Source of the DNA: Hylemonella sp.
GTDB lineage: Bacteria > Pseudomonadota > Gammaproteobacteria > Burkholderiales > Burkholderiaceae_C
Length of the DNA: 64,000 bases
NCBI GenBank assembly: GCA_030695415.1
Contig: JAUYQZ010000001.1
Span: forward strand, 104,466 to 168,465
Direction of reading: 5' to 3'
The notes beneath the pieces were generated by a model, which saw only the letters and a program-made list of their open reading frames with translations, was not told the origin of the DNA and searched no databases. Positions 33,596-41,798 of the stretch are shown here, one piece after another (position 1 is the stretch's first letter; the number at the start of each line of letters is the position of its first letter). The translations under genes and the position numbers were made by a program.

Positions 33596-33850
33596 CTAGC
33601 CGCCGGCAATCGGCGGCCAGATCGCCAGCACATCGCCTTCGACCAGCGCACGCGTGGCGCGCTGCTCGGGCGGGATGTAGACGCCGTTGATCAGCACCAG
33701 ATGCACCAGCTTGGGCGGCAGGCCATAGGGCTCGATCACCTGCGCGATGGTGGCGCCGGGCGCCACGTCCAGCGGCAGCTGGTTGTCGCCGCGCGCCTGC
33801 GAGGGCAGGTAGTCGGTCAGCGAGGCAAAGAGTTTGAAGGTGATCTTCAT
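33596..33850 (-). CDS. MoaD/ThiS-family protein of the aldehyde oxidoreductase operon
   Basis: The 84-residue beta-grasp protein ends in Gly-Gly (AIWPPIAGG), the sulfur-accepting C-terminus of MoaD-type proteins. Core motifs are MKITFKLFASLTDYLP and LVLINGVYIPPEQRATRALV. In aldehyde oxidoreductase operons a MoaD-like gene is thought to serve pterin (tungstopterin) synthesis. It is flanked on both sides by single units of the dispersed repeat, so the operon has been interrupted by repeats without losing the gene. Confidence 0.9.
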   Translation of the reverse strand: MKITFKLFASLTDYLPSQARGDNQLPLDVAPGATIAQVIEPYGLPPKLVHLVLINGVYIPPEQRATRALVEGDVLAIWPPIAGG

Positions 33851-33861
33851 CAGGAAGGCAA

Positions 33862-33888
33862 AGGCTTCGACAGGCTCAGCCTGAACGG
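33862..33888 (+). repeat. Dispersed repeat, single unit
   Basis: GGCTTCGACAGGCTCAGCCT followed by GAACGG, one base different from the consensus. It lies between the FAD-subunit gene and the MoaD-like gene. Confidence 0.85.
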
Positions 33889-33916
33889 AAACATCAACAC
33901 GGGCAATGACCGGCCG

Positions 33917-35215
33917 TCAGGCTCGCCGACGCGCATCGTCCGCGCCGCTCCAGTGCCCCTGCGCCTGCGCGCAGGCCAGGTAGGCCGGCACCAGCTGCGT
34001 GGGGTCCTTGAGCAGTGCATCCTTCCAGCCGCCGAGTTTCACCTGACCTTCGACCAGGCCGCGCATCACGCCCACGTGCTCGGTCCAGCCCACGCTGTTG
34101 CAGCCCACCAGCACATCGTCCTGGAACTGCAGGCTCAGGTGGCGCCACTGGGCAGCATCGGTCAACTCCGCATGCTGGCCACCGGGTACACCCTGCCAGT
34201 TGCCGAAACTGGTGGAGATCAGGCCCAGGGTGTCGAGCACGTTGATCTGCGTGACGCCGCGCAGCACGGCGCGCTTGCCCGGCCTGTTCTGCAGCGCCAT
34301 GTTCAGCGCCGCCACCCGCGCCTGCTCGGCCGCATTGGGCTGGATGGCGCTGACCACCGTGGTGCCGCTGACCTTGTCGAAGGCTTCGGCGCAATCGCCT
34401 GCGGCGTAGATGCCCGGCACATTGCTCTGCATGTGCTCGTCGGTCAGCACGCCCAGCAGGCAGGTGACGCCCGACTTTTCCAGAAAGCCGATGGCCGGCT
34501 TCACCCCCGTGGCGCTGATGACCAGGTCCACGTTGAGCGTCTTGCCGTTGGACAGCTTCACGTCCAGTGTCTTGTCCTTGCCCGGCGCGATCGAATCTAC
34601 GCGCGTGCCGGTGAACACCGTCACGCCCTTGCCCTGCACCCACTGCTTGATCATGCCGCCGGCCGCCGGCCCCATCATGCGCGGCACCATGCGGTCGCCC
34701 ATCTCGACCACGGTCAGCGCCACACCGCGTGCGGCCAGCGCCTCCATGATGATGCAGCCGATGAAGCCCGCGCCCATCTGCAGCACGCGCGCGCCCTTGG
34801 CGGCGCGTTCCTGGATGGCGCGTGCATCGGCCAGCGTCCAGCAGCTCTCCACACCGGGCAGGTCCATGCCGGGGATGGGCGCACTCACCGGCCGGGAGCC
34901 GGTGGCGATGAGCAGGGTGTCGAAGGCCAGCGACTGGCCGTTGCCCAGCGCCACCTTGCGGCCCTTCACGTCAACAGCCGTCGCTTGCGACTGCACGGAC
35001 TCAATGCGCAGGTCACTGTAGTGGCGTGCGCCCTTGCGCAGCAGGGTGCCTTCCTCGCCGATGTTGCCGATCAGCAGGTAGGGGATGGCCATGCGGGAAT
35101 ACGGGGCCTCAGGCTCATCCCCCACGAGGGTGATGCGGTCGTCCGGCGCCTGCTTGCGGATCGTCTCGGCCGCGATCACGCCGGCCGGGCCGGCGCCCAG
35201 GATCACATGATGCAT
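33917..35215 (-). CDS. aorC: FAD-dependent NAD(P)-linked subunit of aldehyde oxidoreductase
   Basis: The 432-residue flavoprotein has an N-terminal FAD motif (VILGAGPAGVIAAETIRKQA), an NAD(P) motif (VLQMGAGFIGCIIMEALAAR) and the second FAD motif (GIYAAGDCAEAFD). It corresponds to the FAD subunit AorC, which in the Aromatoleum AorABC enzyme links aldehyde oxidation to NAD. The ATG at 35215 (GGAGAC upstream) is preferred over a longer frame to 35257. It is adjacent to the W subunit gene, same strand. Confidence 0.87.
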   Translation of the reverse strand: MHHVILGAGPAGVIAAETIRKQAPDDRITLVGDEPEAPYSRMAIPYLLIGNIGEEGTLLRKGARHYSDLRIESVQSQATAVDVKGRKVALGNGQSLAFDTLLIATGSRPVSAPIPGMDLPGVESCWTLADARAIQERAAKGARVLQMGAGFIGCIIMEALAARGVALTVVEMGDRMVPRMMGPAAGGMIKQWVQGKGVTVFTGTRVDSIAPGKDKTLDVKLSNGKTLNVDLVISATGVKPAIGFLEKSGVTCLLGVLTDEHMQSNVPGIYAAGDCAEAFDKVSGTTVVSAIQPNAAEQARVAALNMALQNRPGKRAVLRGVTQINVLDTLGLISTSFGNWQGVPGGQHAELTDAAQWRHLSLQFQDDVLVGCNSVGWTEHVGVMRGLVEGQVKLGGWKDALLKDPTQLVPAYLACAQAQGHWSGADDARRRA

Positions 35216-35278
35216 ATGGGTCTCCAGGTTTTGCCCTCGCCCCTGCTCTCTCCGCATCGGGAGAGAGCGGGCGTCAAC

Positions 35279-37126
35279 TTACAGCCCCAGGCGTTTCTTG
35301 GTGTCCGCCGTGGGCCGGCCTTCGGGATCCCAACCGCGCACCTCGTAGTACTTCGGCAGCATCTTGGCCAGCTCGCTGACCTTGCCCTTGGCCGGGCCGG
35401 TCTTGGCCGGCTCGGTCAGCAGGCGCTTCGGTAAAGAGTCATCCGCCTTGGTCAGGCCCGCGCGGTTGTTGAACTCGCGCTCCATGTTCCAGATGCGCTC
35501 GCCGATCTTGGCCAGCTCCTCGGTGGTGTACTGCTCGCCGATGGCGCCCTGCAGCTGCGGCGCCAGGTCGGCCAGGCCCCAGGCAAAGGTGGTGAACACG
35601 CACAGGCCCGAGGAATCGAAAGCGGCGGTGGCGTCCTGGAAGGCCTTGACCAGTTCCGGCTTGCCCTCGTGCTCCAGCGGATCGGTCTTGACGGGAATGC
35701 CCAGCACCTCGGAGGCAATGGTGTAACCGCGCAGGTGGCAGCCGCCGCGGTTGCTGGTGGCGTAGGCCAGGCCGATGCCCTGGATGCCGCGCCCGTCGTA
35801 GGCCGGGAACTCCTGGCCCTTGGAGGTCATGGACAGCTCGGGGTGGCCGTACTTGGCCGTCAGGCGCTTGCTGCCCTGGCCGATCTCCTTGCCGAAGCCG
35901 CGGCCATGCACCGTCTCGTCCACCAGGAAGGCCAGCGCCTTGGCCGAACCGAAGGGCGCCTCGATGCCGATCTGCTCCTTGGTGAGCACGCCTTTTTCAT
36001 ACAGCTCCATCACGGCACCCACGGTGGCGCCGAAGCTGATGGGGTCGATGCCTTCCTCGTTGCAGATCATGGTGGCGTATTGCAGGCACTCCAGGTCATT
36101 CACGCCGTTGGCCGCGCCCAGCGCCCAGGCCGCTTCGTACTCCAGGCCGCCGGAGGCGCCCCAGTACTGCGGCTTGTTGGCCACCGTGAAGTGGCCCTCG
36201 TCCATCTTGCTGATGCGCCCGCAGGCGATGGTGCAGCCGAAGCAGGCCTGGTTGGTCACCAGCTGCTTCTTGCCATCGGTCTTGCGCGGCGTGGCCATGG
36301 CTTCCGCCGAGATGTCCTTGGCGCCTTCGAACTGCACGTCCTGGTGGTTGCGCGTGGGCAGCGCGCCCACCTCGTTGATCACGTTCATCAGCACCTGGGT
36401 GCCATATGCCGGCAAGCCCTGGCCGGTGACGGCGTTGTCCTTGAGGATCTGCTTCTTCTCCTTCACGGCCTTCATGAAGGCCTTCGGGTCGCGGATATTG
36501 CCCACGCCCTTGGTGCCGCGCACGGCAATGGCCTTCAGGTTCTTGCTGCCCATCACGGTGCCTACGCCCGAGCGGCCGGCCGCGCGGTGCAGGTCGTTGA
36601 CCACGGCGGCGAAGAGCACGCCGTTCTCGCCCGCCTTGCCAATGCTGGAGACGCGCAGCAGCGGGTCCTGCAGGCTCTGCTTGAGCGCCTCCTCGGTCTT
36701 CCAGACGCTCTGGCCCCAGAGGTGGCCGGCATCACGCAGCTCGGCCACGTCGTCGTTCACGTACAGGTAGACCGGCTTCAGGCTCTTGCCTTCGAAGATC
36801 ACCATGTCCCAGCCGGCCATCTTGAACTCGGCTCCCCAGTAACCGCCCGAGTTGGAGCAGGCGATGGCGCCGGTCAGCGGGCTCTTGGTGATGACGGTGT
36901 AGCGCCCGCCGGTGGAAGCCATGGTGCCGGTCAGCGGGCCGGTGGCCCAGATGATCTTGTTGCCCGGCGAGAGCGGGTCGACCTTGGCGTCCACCTCTTC
37001 GACCAGGTATTTGGAGCCCAGGCCGCGCGAGCCCAGGTAGGCCTGCGCCCAGTCCATGTTCAGCGGCTCCGACTTCACGGTGCCCTTCGTCAGATCGACG
37101 CGGAGAATTTTTCCTGCCCAAGACAT
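35279..37126 (-). CDS. aorB: Tungsten-containing aldehyde:ferredoxin oxidoreductase, large subunit
   Basis: This 615-residue protein is a full-length AOR-family enzyme that binds a tungsten bis-pterin cofactor and one [4Fe-4S] cluster and oxidises aldehydes to acids. The cluster motif CFGCTIAC lies near residue 290, with the fourth cysteine in DSSGLCVF near 505. N-terminal MSWAGKILRVDLTKGTVKSE and GRSGVGTVMGSKNLKAIAV (pterin-binding region) are typical. It is the second gene of a five-gene operon after the Fe-S subunit. AOR in an aerobic-looking betaproteobacterium suggests micro-oxic or anaerobic growth on aromatics or alcohols. Confidence 0.95.
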   Translation of the reverse strand: MSWAGKILRVDLTKGTVKSEPLNMDWAQAYLGSRGLGSKYLVEEVDAKVDPLSPGNKIIWATGPLTGTMASTGGRYTVITKSPLTGAIACSNSGGYWGAEFKMAGWDMVIFEGKSLKPVYLYVNDDVAELRDAGHLWGQSVWKTEEALKQSLQDPLLRVSSIGKAGENGVLFAAVVNDLHRAAGRSGVGTVMGSKNLKAIAVRGTKGVGNIRDPKAFMKAVKEKKQILKDNAVTGQGLPAYGTQVLMNVINEVGALPTRNHQDVQFEGAKDISAEAMATPRKTDGKKQLVTNQACFGCTIACGRISKMDEGHFTVANKPQYWGASGGLEYEAAWALGAANGVNDLECLQYATMICNEEGIDPISFGATVGAVMELYEKGVLTKEQIGIEAPFGSAKALAFLVDETVHGRGFGKEIGQGSKRLTAKYGHPELSMTSKGQEFPAYDGRGIQGIGLAYATSNRGGCHLRGYTIASEVLGIPVKTDPLEHEGKPELVKAFQDATAAFDSSGLCVFTTFAWGLADLAPQLQGAIGEQYTTEELAKIGERIWNMEREFNNRAGLTKADDSLPKRLLTEPAKTGPAKGKVSELAKMLPKYYEVRGWDPEGRPTADTKKRLGL

Positions 37127-37138
37127 GATTGTTTCTCC

Positions 37139-37615
37139 TTAAACCGCAGAGGGTTGGTTGCCGAGCTTGTTGGCCCACTGTTCCATCTTGCCCAGGCCGG
37201 TCCAGTTGGCGTCGATGAAGGTGATGGCGCCGGTCGGGCAGGCGTCGGCACAGGCCGGTTCGCCGCCGCACAGGTCGCATTTCTGCACCTTGCCGGTTTC
37301 CTGCACGTAGTTGATGGTGCCGAAGGGGCAGGCGATGGTGCAGACCTTGCAGCCCACGCAGGTGGAGTCGTTCACCACCTTGGCGCCGGTGGCGCGGTCC
37401 ATCGTGATGGCCTCCACCGGGCAGGCATGCAGGCACCAGGCCTCGTCGCACTGGGTGCAGGTGTAGGGCACTTTCTTGCCGGTGTGGTGGAAATCAAATA
37501 CCTTGATGCGCGACTTGGCGGTCGCGAAGGTGCCGTAGTTCTCGAAGGAACAGGCCATTTCGCACTGCAGACAGCCGGTGCATTTGTCTGCGTTGATGTG
37601 CAACACCTTTTGCAT
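37139..37615 (-). CDS. aorA: Four-cluster ferredoxin-like subunit of aldehyde oxidoreductase
   Basis: The 158-residue protein has four [4Fe-4S] motifs: CTGCLQCEMAC, CTQCDEAWCLHAC, CVGCKVCTIAC and CDLCGGEPACADAC. It matches the small AorA subunit that forms an electron wire between AorB and AorC. The start at 37615 (MQKVLHINADKCTG, GGAGAC upstream) is preferred over the longer frame. It is first in the operon, 12 bases before aorB. Confidence 0.92.
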   Translation of the reverse strand: MQKVLHINADKCTGCLQCEMACSFENYGTFATAKSRIKVFDFHHTGKKVPYTCTQCDEAWCLHACPVEAITMDRATGAKVVNDSTCVGCKVCTIACPFGTINYVQETGKVQKCDLCGGEPACADACPTGAITFIDANWTGLGKMEQWANKLGNQPSAV

Positions 37616-37696
37616 GTGTGTCTCCTGGGTTTCGTGCCGCGGCACTTTGCCTATGAACCGTTGTACATAGCATTCTTGGATTGCGGCCCTTCGCAA

Positions 37697-37718
37697 CGAC
37701 TAGGGAGAACCCTAGTCG
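37697..37718. promoter_or_regulatory. Perfect 9-4-9 palindrome between the aor operon and its regulator
   Basis: CGACTAGGG-AGAA-CCCTAGTCG lies 82 bases upstream of aorA and 64 bases upstream of the divergent GAF/Fis regulator. It is the likely operator of that regulator. Its core AGGGAGAACCCT recurs at 1080-1091. Confidence 0.7.
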
Positions 37719-37781
37719 GCTATTGCGCTCGCGCGCTTTATTCTCAATATGCAACACCGGGCGAGAAGGCGAAAGGCTGGC

Positions 37782-38948
37782 ATGATGCCCCTCAAACACG
37801 ATCCGCCGCCGCAGACCGCCATGCACGCCATGCCCAGCCCCCAACCCCCAACGCGTCTCGCGCGCATCGCGCAGGCGCGCCAGCTGGCCCTGCAGGACGC
37901 CACGCCCCTGGCCGGTGGCCTGGTGGAACCCTGGATCGCGCAGAGCTGGCAACGCTGCCTGGCCCAGGGCCTGCGCCCGCAGGACCACGTGAGCTTCGAG
38001 TCTGTCTCCGCCAGCGTGATGCGCCACACCTCGGAAGCCAACCAAACACTGATGCAGGCCGCGCGCCCCATCCTCAAGCAGCTCGGCGGCGCCCTGCTCG
38101 AAACGCGCTACTTCGCCATCCTCACCAACCATGAGGGCGTGGTGATCGACACCGACGGCCCCATCGACCGCAGCGACCGCCGCGCCGCCCTCATCACCCG
38201 CGTGGGCGTGGACCTGTCGGAGAAGGCCGTGGGCACCACCGCCATCAGCGCCGCGCTGCGCGAGCTGCAGCCGGTCTGGCTGCACCGCGGCGAGCACTTT
38301 TTCCAGGACACCTCGGTCTACAGTTGCGCCGGCGCGCCCCTGTTCGGTCCCGACGGCCGCTGCGTGGGCATGCTCGACCTCACCGGCGTCGAAGCCGCCG
38401 AGCGCCCCGAGCTGCGCCACCTGGCCACGCACGCCGCGCGCCGCATCGAGAACGCCCTGATGCTGCAGCGTCCGCACCGCCTGCTGCTGCGTCTGAACTG
38501 GCCGGGCATGCCCCTGGGCGACGACGCCGACGGTCTGCTCGCGCTGGACGGCGATGGGCAGGTCACGGCGGCCAACCGCTGCGCGCGCCAATTGCTGCCC
38601 ATGCTGGGCACGGGCCACACCGGCTTGCACAGCCGCGACCTCTTCGCCCTGCCCTGGGAAATGCTGTTCGACGCGGCGCGCCACGGCGGCGTCATCGAAG
38701 TGCCGTTGTGGTCCGGCCTGCGCCTGCAGGTCCGCACCGAACTCGTGGGCCGCACCGCCCGCCCGGTCATGGCGCAGCGTGAGCCCGTCACCCCGAGCGC
38801 CACCACCCTGCCCCTGCGCGACGTGGAAACCGGCCTGATCCGCAAGGCCGTGGAGGAAGCCCGGGGCAATGTGGCCCAGGCCGCGCGCAGCCTGGGCATC
38901 AGCCGCGCCACGGTCTACCGCAAGCTGGGCACCGCGAAGCGGGACTGA
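37782..38948 (+). CDS. GAF-domain regulator with Fis-type helix-turn-helix, no AAA+ domain
   Basis: The 388-residue protein looks like the sensor part of AcoR-type regulators: LVEPWIAQSWQRCLAQGLRP at the N-terminus, a GAF domain (YFAILTNHEGVVIDTDGP, GVDLSEKAVGTTAISAALRE, CAGAPLFGPDG), a PAS-like middle part and a C-terminal Fis-type helix-turn-helix (KAVEEARGNVAQAARSLGIS). The sigma-54-activating AAA+ domain (GAFTGA) is absent, so it must act as a conventional regulator. GAAAGG precedes the ATG; a start at 37749 is possible. It is divergent from aorABC and presumably senses an aldehyde, alcohol or related compound. Confidence 0.85.
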   Translation: MMPLKHDPPPQTAMHAMPSPQPPTRLARIAQARQLALQDATPLAGGLVEPWIAQSWQRCLAQGLRPQDHVSFESVSASVMRHTSEANQTLMQAARPILKQLGGALLETRYFAILTNHEGVVIDTDGPIDRSDRRAALITRVGVDLSEKAVGTTAISAALRELQPVWLHRGEHFFQDTSVYSCAGAPLFGPDGRCVGMLDLTGVEAAERPELRHLATHAARRIENALMLQRPHRLLLRLNWPGMPLGDDADGLLALDGDGQVTAANRCARQLLPMLGTGHTGLHSRDLFALPWEMLFDAARHGGVIEVPLWSGLRLQVRTELVGRTARPVMAQREPVTPSATTLPLRDVETGLIRKAVEEARGNVAQAARSLGISRATVYRKLGTAKRD

Positions 38949-38973
38949 ACGCGCCCGGAAGGGCACGCCCCAT

Positions 38974-40197
38974 TCAAGGCGGGCGCAGCACGAAACGGAA
39001 CAGCAGGCCCTGCGCCACCAGGCCCGTGAGCGTCAGGCCCAGCATCAGCAGGCCCAGGTTCACCGGGCCCTCGTGCGGGAGCAGGCCCACCGCGTAGCCG
39101 CTGGCCGCGCCGGTCAGCTGCTGCAGCAGGCCGGCCACGGCGGCGGCGGCGCCCGCCAGCGCGGGGATCAGCCCCACCGAACCCGACAGGGCCGAGGGCA
39201 TGAGCAGGCCGTGGCCCACGCCCAGCAACACCAGCGGCAGCGCAAAGGCCAGCGGCGTGCGCAGGCCGGCGAACGCCAGCGCCAGCATCAGCCCCAGGCC
39301 GGCCAGCACGGCCGCCTGCCCCAGGCCCATGACGGCGCGGTCGCCCCAGCGGTGCACCAGGCGGCTGGTCAGCAGGTTGCCCAGGATGTAGGGAAAGGGG
39401 ATGGCCATGATGTACCAGCCCACCTCGCCCGGCCCCACCCCGTAACGCGCCAGCACGATGGGCGCGCCGGCCAGGAAGGCGTAGAACGTGGCCGTGGTCA
39501 TGGACAGCACCAGCACGTAGAGCAGGAAGGCCGGTTCGCGCGCCAGCCGCGCATAGGCATCGAGCAGTGCGCGCAGCCAGTGCGCCTGCTGCGGCGGCGC
39601 AGGCTGCCTGGCCGGCAGGCCGCGCCACGCCGCGATGAAGGCCAGCACCGCCAGCGCCGCGATGAGCATGAAGTTGACCTGCCAGCCCAGGCGCTCGTGC
39701 ACCTGTCCGCCCAGCAGCGAGGCCAGCGGCGGGCACAGGCCCAACGTCATGCCGACGTAGGCCATCATGCGCGTGCGCTCGTGGCCATGGAAATGGTCCT
39801 GCACCAGGGCCCGGCCCACCACCATGCCGGCCGCGCTGCCCGCGCCCTGCAGGCCCCGCGCCAGCGTGAGCACGGTGAGGTCGGGCGCGAAGGCCGCCAG
39901 CAGCGAGCCGGCAAAAGCCAACATCAGGCCGAACAGCAGCACGGGCCTGCGTCCCAGCCGGTCCGACAGCGGGCCATAGACCAGCTGCAAACCGCCGTAG
40001 GCCGCCACATAGGCGCTGAAGGTCAGCTGCACGCTGGCCTGGCTGGCGCCGAAGGCCACCGCCCAGTCGGGCAGCGAAGGCAGGCAGATCGTCATGGCCA
40101 GCAGCCCGAAGGCCAGCTGCAGCAGCAGGTTGGCCTTCAGCCAGCCGCTGGGATGCGCCGGGGTGGCGGCTGCAGGGTCTTGGGTCGTGGAAATCAT
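38974..40197 (-). CDS. MFS multidrug exporter, Bcr/CflA type
   Basis: The 407-residue protein has about 12 hydrophobic segments with the MFS signature YGPLSDRLGRRPVLLFGLML between segments 2 and 3 and LARGLQGAGSAAGMVVGRAL, matching Bcr/CflA drug:proton exporters. It is convergent with the GAF/Fis regulator gene, with only about 25 bases between the stops. There is no sign of a link to the sulfur or aldehyde systems. Confidence 0.88.
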   Translation of the reverse strand: MISTTQDPAAATPAHPSGWLKANLLLQLAFGLLAMTICLPSLPDWAVAFGASQASVQLTFSAYVAAYGGLQLVYGPLSDRLGRRPVLLFGLMLAFAGSLLAAFAPDLTVLTLARGLQGAGSAAGMVVGRALVQDHFHGHERTRMMAYVGMTLGLCPPLASLLGGQVHERLGWQVNFMLIAALAVLAFIAAWRGLPARQPAPPQQAHWLRALLDAYARLAREPAFLLYVLVLSMTTATFYAFLAGAPIVLARYGVGPGEVGWYIMAIPFPYILGNLLTSRLVHRWGDRAVMGLGQAAVLAGLGLMLALAFAGLRTPLAFALPLVLLGVGHGLLMPSALSGSVGLIPALAGAAAAVAGLLQQLTGAASGYAVGLLPHEGPVNLGLLMLGLTLTGLVAQGLLFRFVLRPP

Positions 40198-40343
40198 GGG
40201 TGGTGATCGGTCGGCGCCGATGATGAAGGGCTAAGGCGCTGTCGGCAGCCCAGTGTAGCCACGCCCAGCCCCCCGACTTCGGGCTCACCGGCTCTGGCGG
40301 TCAGCGCAAGGCGCCAGCGCGGGGATGGTCAGTAAGATGCCTG

Positions 40344-40637
40344 ATGCGTTTGCAATCCCACGAATTTCTGCTGACCCGCTGGAGCGGCCGATCCACGCGT
40401 GCCCAGCTCCTGTGGCGCGACATGCTCGGCGTCGGCACGCTGATCAACCTGCTCTTCACCTTTGCCGGCCTCATGGTCATCGCCCAGGGCGGCCCGGGCC
40501 ATTGGGCCTTGGCCCTGCACTTCGCGCCGCTGCCCTACAACCTGTTCCTGCTGCTGTCGGTCACGCGATCGCCGTGGCGGCGGCCGGCCGACCTGGCCCT
40601 GGCCGGCGCCTGGTTCGTGGCCATGCTGCTAGTCTGA
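40344..40637 (+). CDS. Small membrane protein, unknown function
   Basis: The 97-residue protein starts MRLQSHEFLLTRWSGRSTRA and has two to three hydrophobic segments (MLGVGTLINLLFTFAGLMVI, LPYNLFLLLSV, LALAGAWFVAMLLV). No family is recognised. It lies between divergent and convergent neighbours and is likely expressed alone. Coding is supported by the strong third-position GC bias and the membrane-protein pattern; the ribosome site is poor. Confidence 0.6.
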   Translation: MRLQSHEFLLTRWSGRSTRAQLLWRDMLGVGTLINLLFTFAGLMVIAQGGPGHWALALHFAPLPYNLFLLLSVTRSPWRRPADLALAGAWFVAMLLV

Positions 40638-40662
40638 GCCAGATCAGCGCGACCGTACCGCC

Positions 40663-41268
40663 TCAGGCCAGCCCTTCGGCTTTCATCGCCGCCTGCACAC
40701 CGGGGCGCGCTGCCACGCGGGCCATGTAGGCCGTGATGTTGGCGTAGCCGCTGATGTCGATCTTCACGTACTTGGTCCAACCCGTCACGGTGAACAGGTA
40801 GGCGTCGGCCACGCTGAAGTCCGCGCCCATCAGGTAGTCCTTGCCCGCCAGCTGCTCGTTCACGTAGCCCAGGCGGCGCTCGATGCTGGCGCGGCACTGC
40901 TCCTTCCACTCCTGCGGTGCAGCGGGGTTGAACAGGGGGCTGAAGGTCTTGTGCAGCTCGGTGCCGATGAAGGTCAGCCAGGCCTGCAACTGGTAGCGCG
41001 CCAGTGTGCCGTTAGGCGGTGCCAGCTTCTTGTCCGGGTGCTGGTCGGCCAGGTACTGCACGATGGCCGGGCCTTCGGTCAGCACACTGCCGTCGTCCAG
41101 CTGCAGCGCCGGCACGTAGCCCTTGGGGTTGATGGCCAGGAAGTCGCCGCCCGAACCCGTGGTCTTGCCCTTGAGGTCCACGGTGTCGGTCTCGTACTTC
41201 AGGCCCAGCTCTTCGAGCACGATGTGGGGGGAGAGGGAGCAGGCGCCGGGCTTGAGGAAAAGTTTCAT
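40663..41268 (-). CDS. Glutathione S-transferase, beta class
   Basis: The 201-residue enzyme conjugates glutathione to electrophiles. The N-terminal thioredoxin-fold domain has the beta-class cysteine at position 10 (MKLFLKPGACSLSPHIVLEE) and the cis-proline region GYVPALQLDDGSVLTEGPAI; the helical C-terminal domain includes MGADFSVADAYLFTV. It is a single gene with no obvious operon partner. Confidence 0.95.
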   Translation of the reverse strand: MKLFLKPGACSLSPHIVLEELGLKYETDTVDLKGKTTGSGGDFLAINPKGYVPALQLDDGSVLTEGPAIVQYLADQHPDKKLAPPNGTLARYQLQAWLTFIGTELHKTFSPLFNPAAPQEWKEQCRASIERRLGYVNEQLAGKDYLMGADFSVADAYLFTVTGWTKYVKIDISGYANITAYMARVAARPGVQAAMKAEGLA

Positions 41269-41359
41269 GGTGAGATCTCGTTAAAAAGTGGATCACCCGC
41301 CAACGGCGGACAGGTCGCGCCAGTGTAGGCAAAGCGCGCCATCCCTGCCGGCGCACGGC

Positions 41360-41731
41360 CTATTTGAGGCTGAACCGCACCGTCACGGTCTTGCCACCTA
41401 CGCCATTGATCACGGCCACGGCCCGCGCCCCCTTGGCCAACTTCACACCCGGCACCTCGATCCGGTCCACACCCAGGGCGAGCGGGTAGTCCTTCTTCTC
41501 GCCGCCCTGCAGCACGGTGAGCTTGCCGCTCATGCCCGCGGGTTTCACGGCCTGGCCGTGGTCGTCGATGTAGATCGCGGCGCCACTGGCGTGCTGCACC
41601 AGCTCGAACACCAGGTCGTTGACCTGCTGCGCCACGCCGCCATGCTGCGCCTTCACCTCACCGTGGGCCCAGGCCATGTTGGGGCCCAGGCCGGCCCACA
41701 CCAACAAAACAGTCGTCAGAAATTTCTTCAT
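41360..41731 (-). CDS. Exported small protein at the end of the metal-efflux operon
   Basis: The 123-residue protein has a signal peptide (MKKFLTTVLLVWAGLGPNMAWA) and a mature part starting HGEVKAQHGGV, with LVQHASGAAIYIDDHGQAV. It lacks cysteine. Similar small periplasmic proteins occur with CusA/CzcA-type efflux systems, where they may bind metal, but no function is proven. The ATG at 41731 has GGAG eight bases upstream; an in-frame GTG nine bases earlier is less likely. It follows the RND pump gene by 67 bases. Confidence 0.75.
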   Translation of the reverse strand: MKKFLTTVLLVWAGLGPNMAWAHGEVKAQHGGVAQQVNDLVFELVQHASGAAIYIDDHGQAVKPAGMSGKLTVLQGGEKKDYPLALGVDRIEVPGVKLAKGARAVAVINGVGGKTVTVRFSLK

Positions 41732-41798
41732 GGTCTTCACTCCATCGTCTGCAGCGCACTTCGCAAGGGGCGGCGCCGGGGTGCCCTGACACTCAGCA

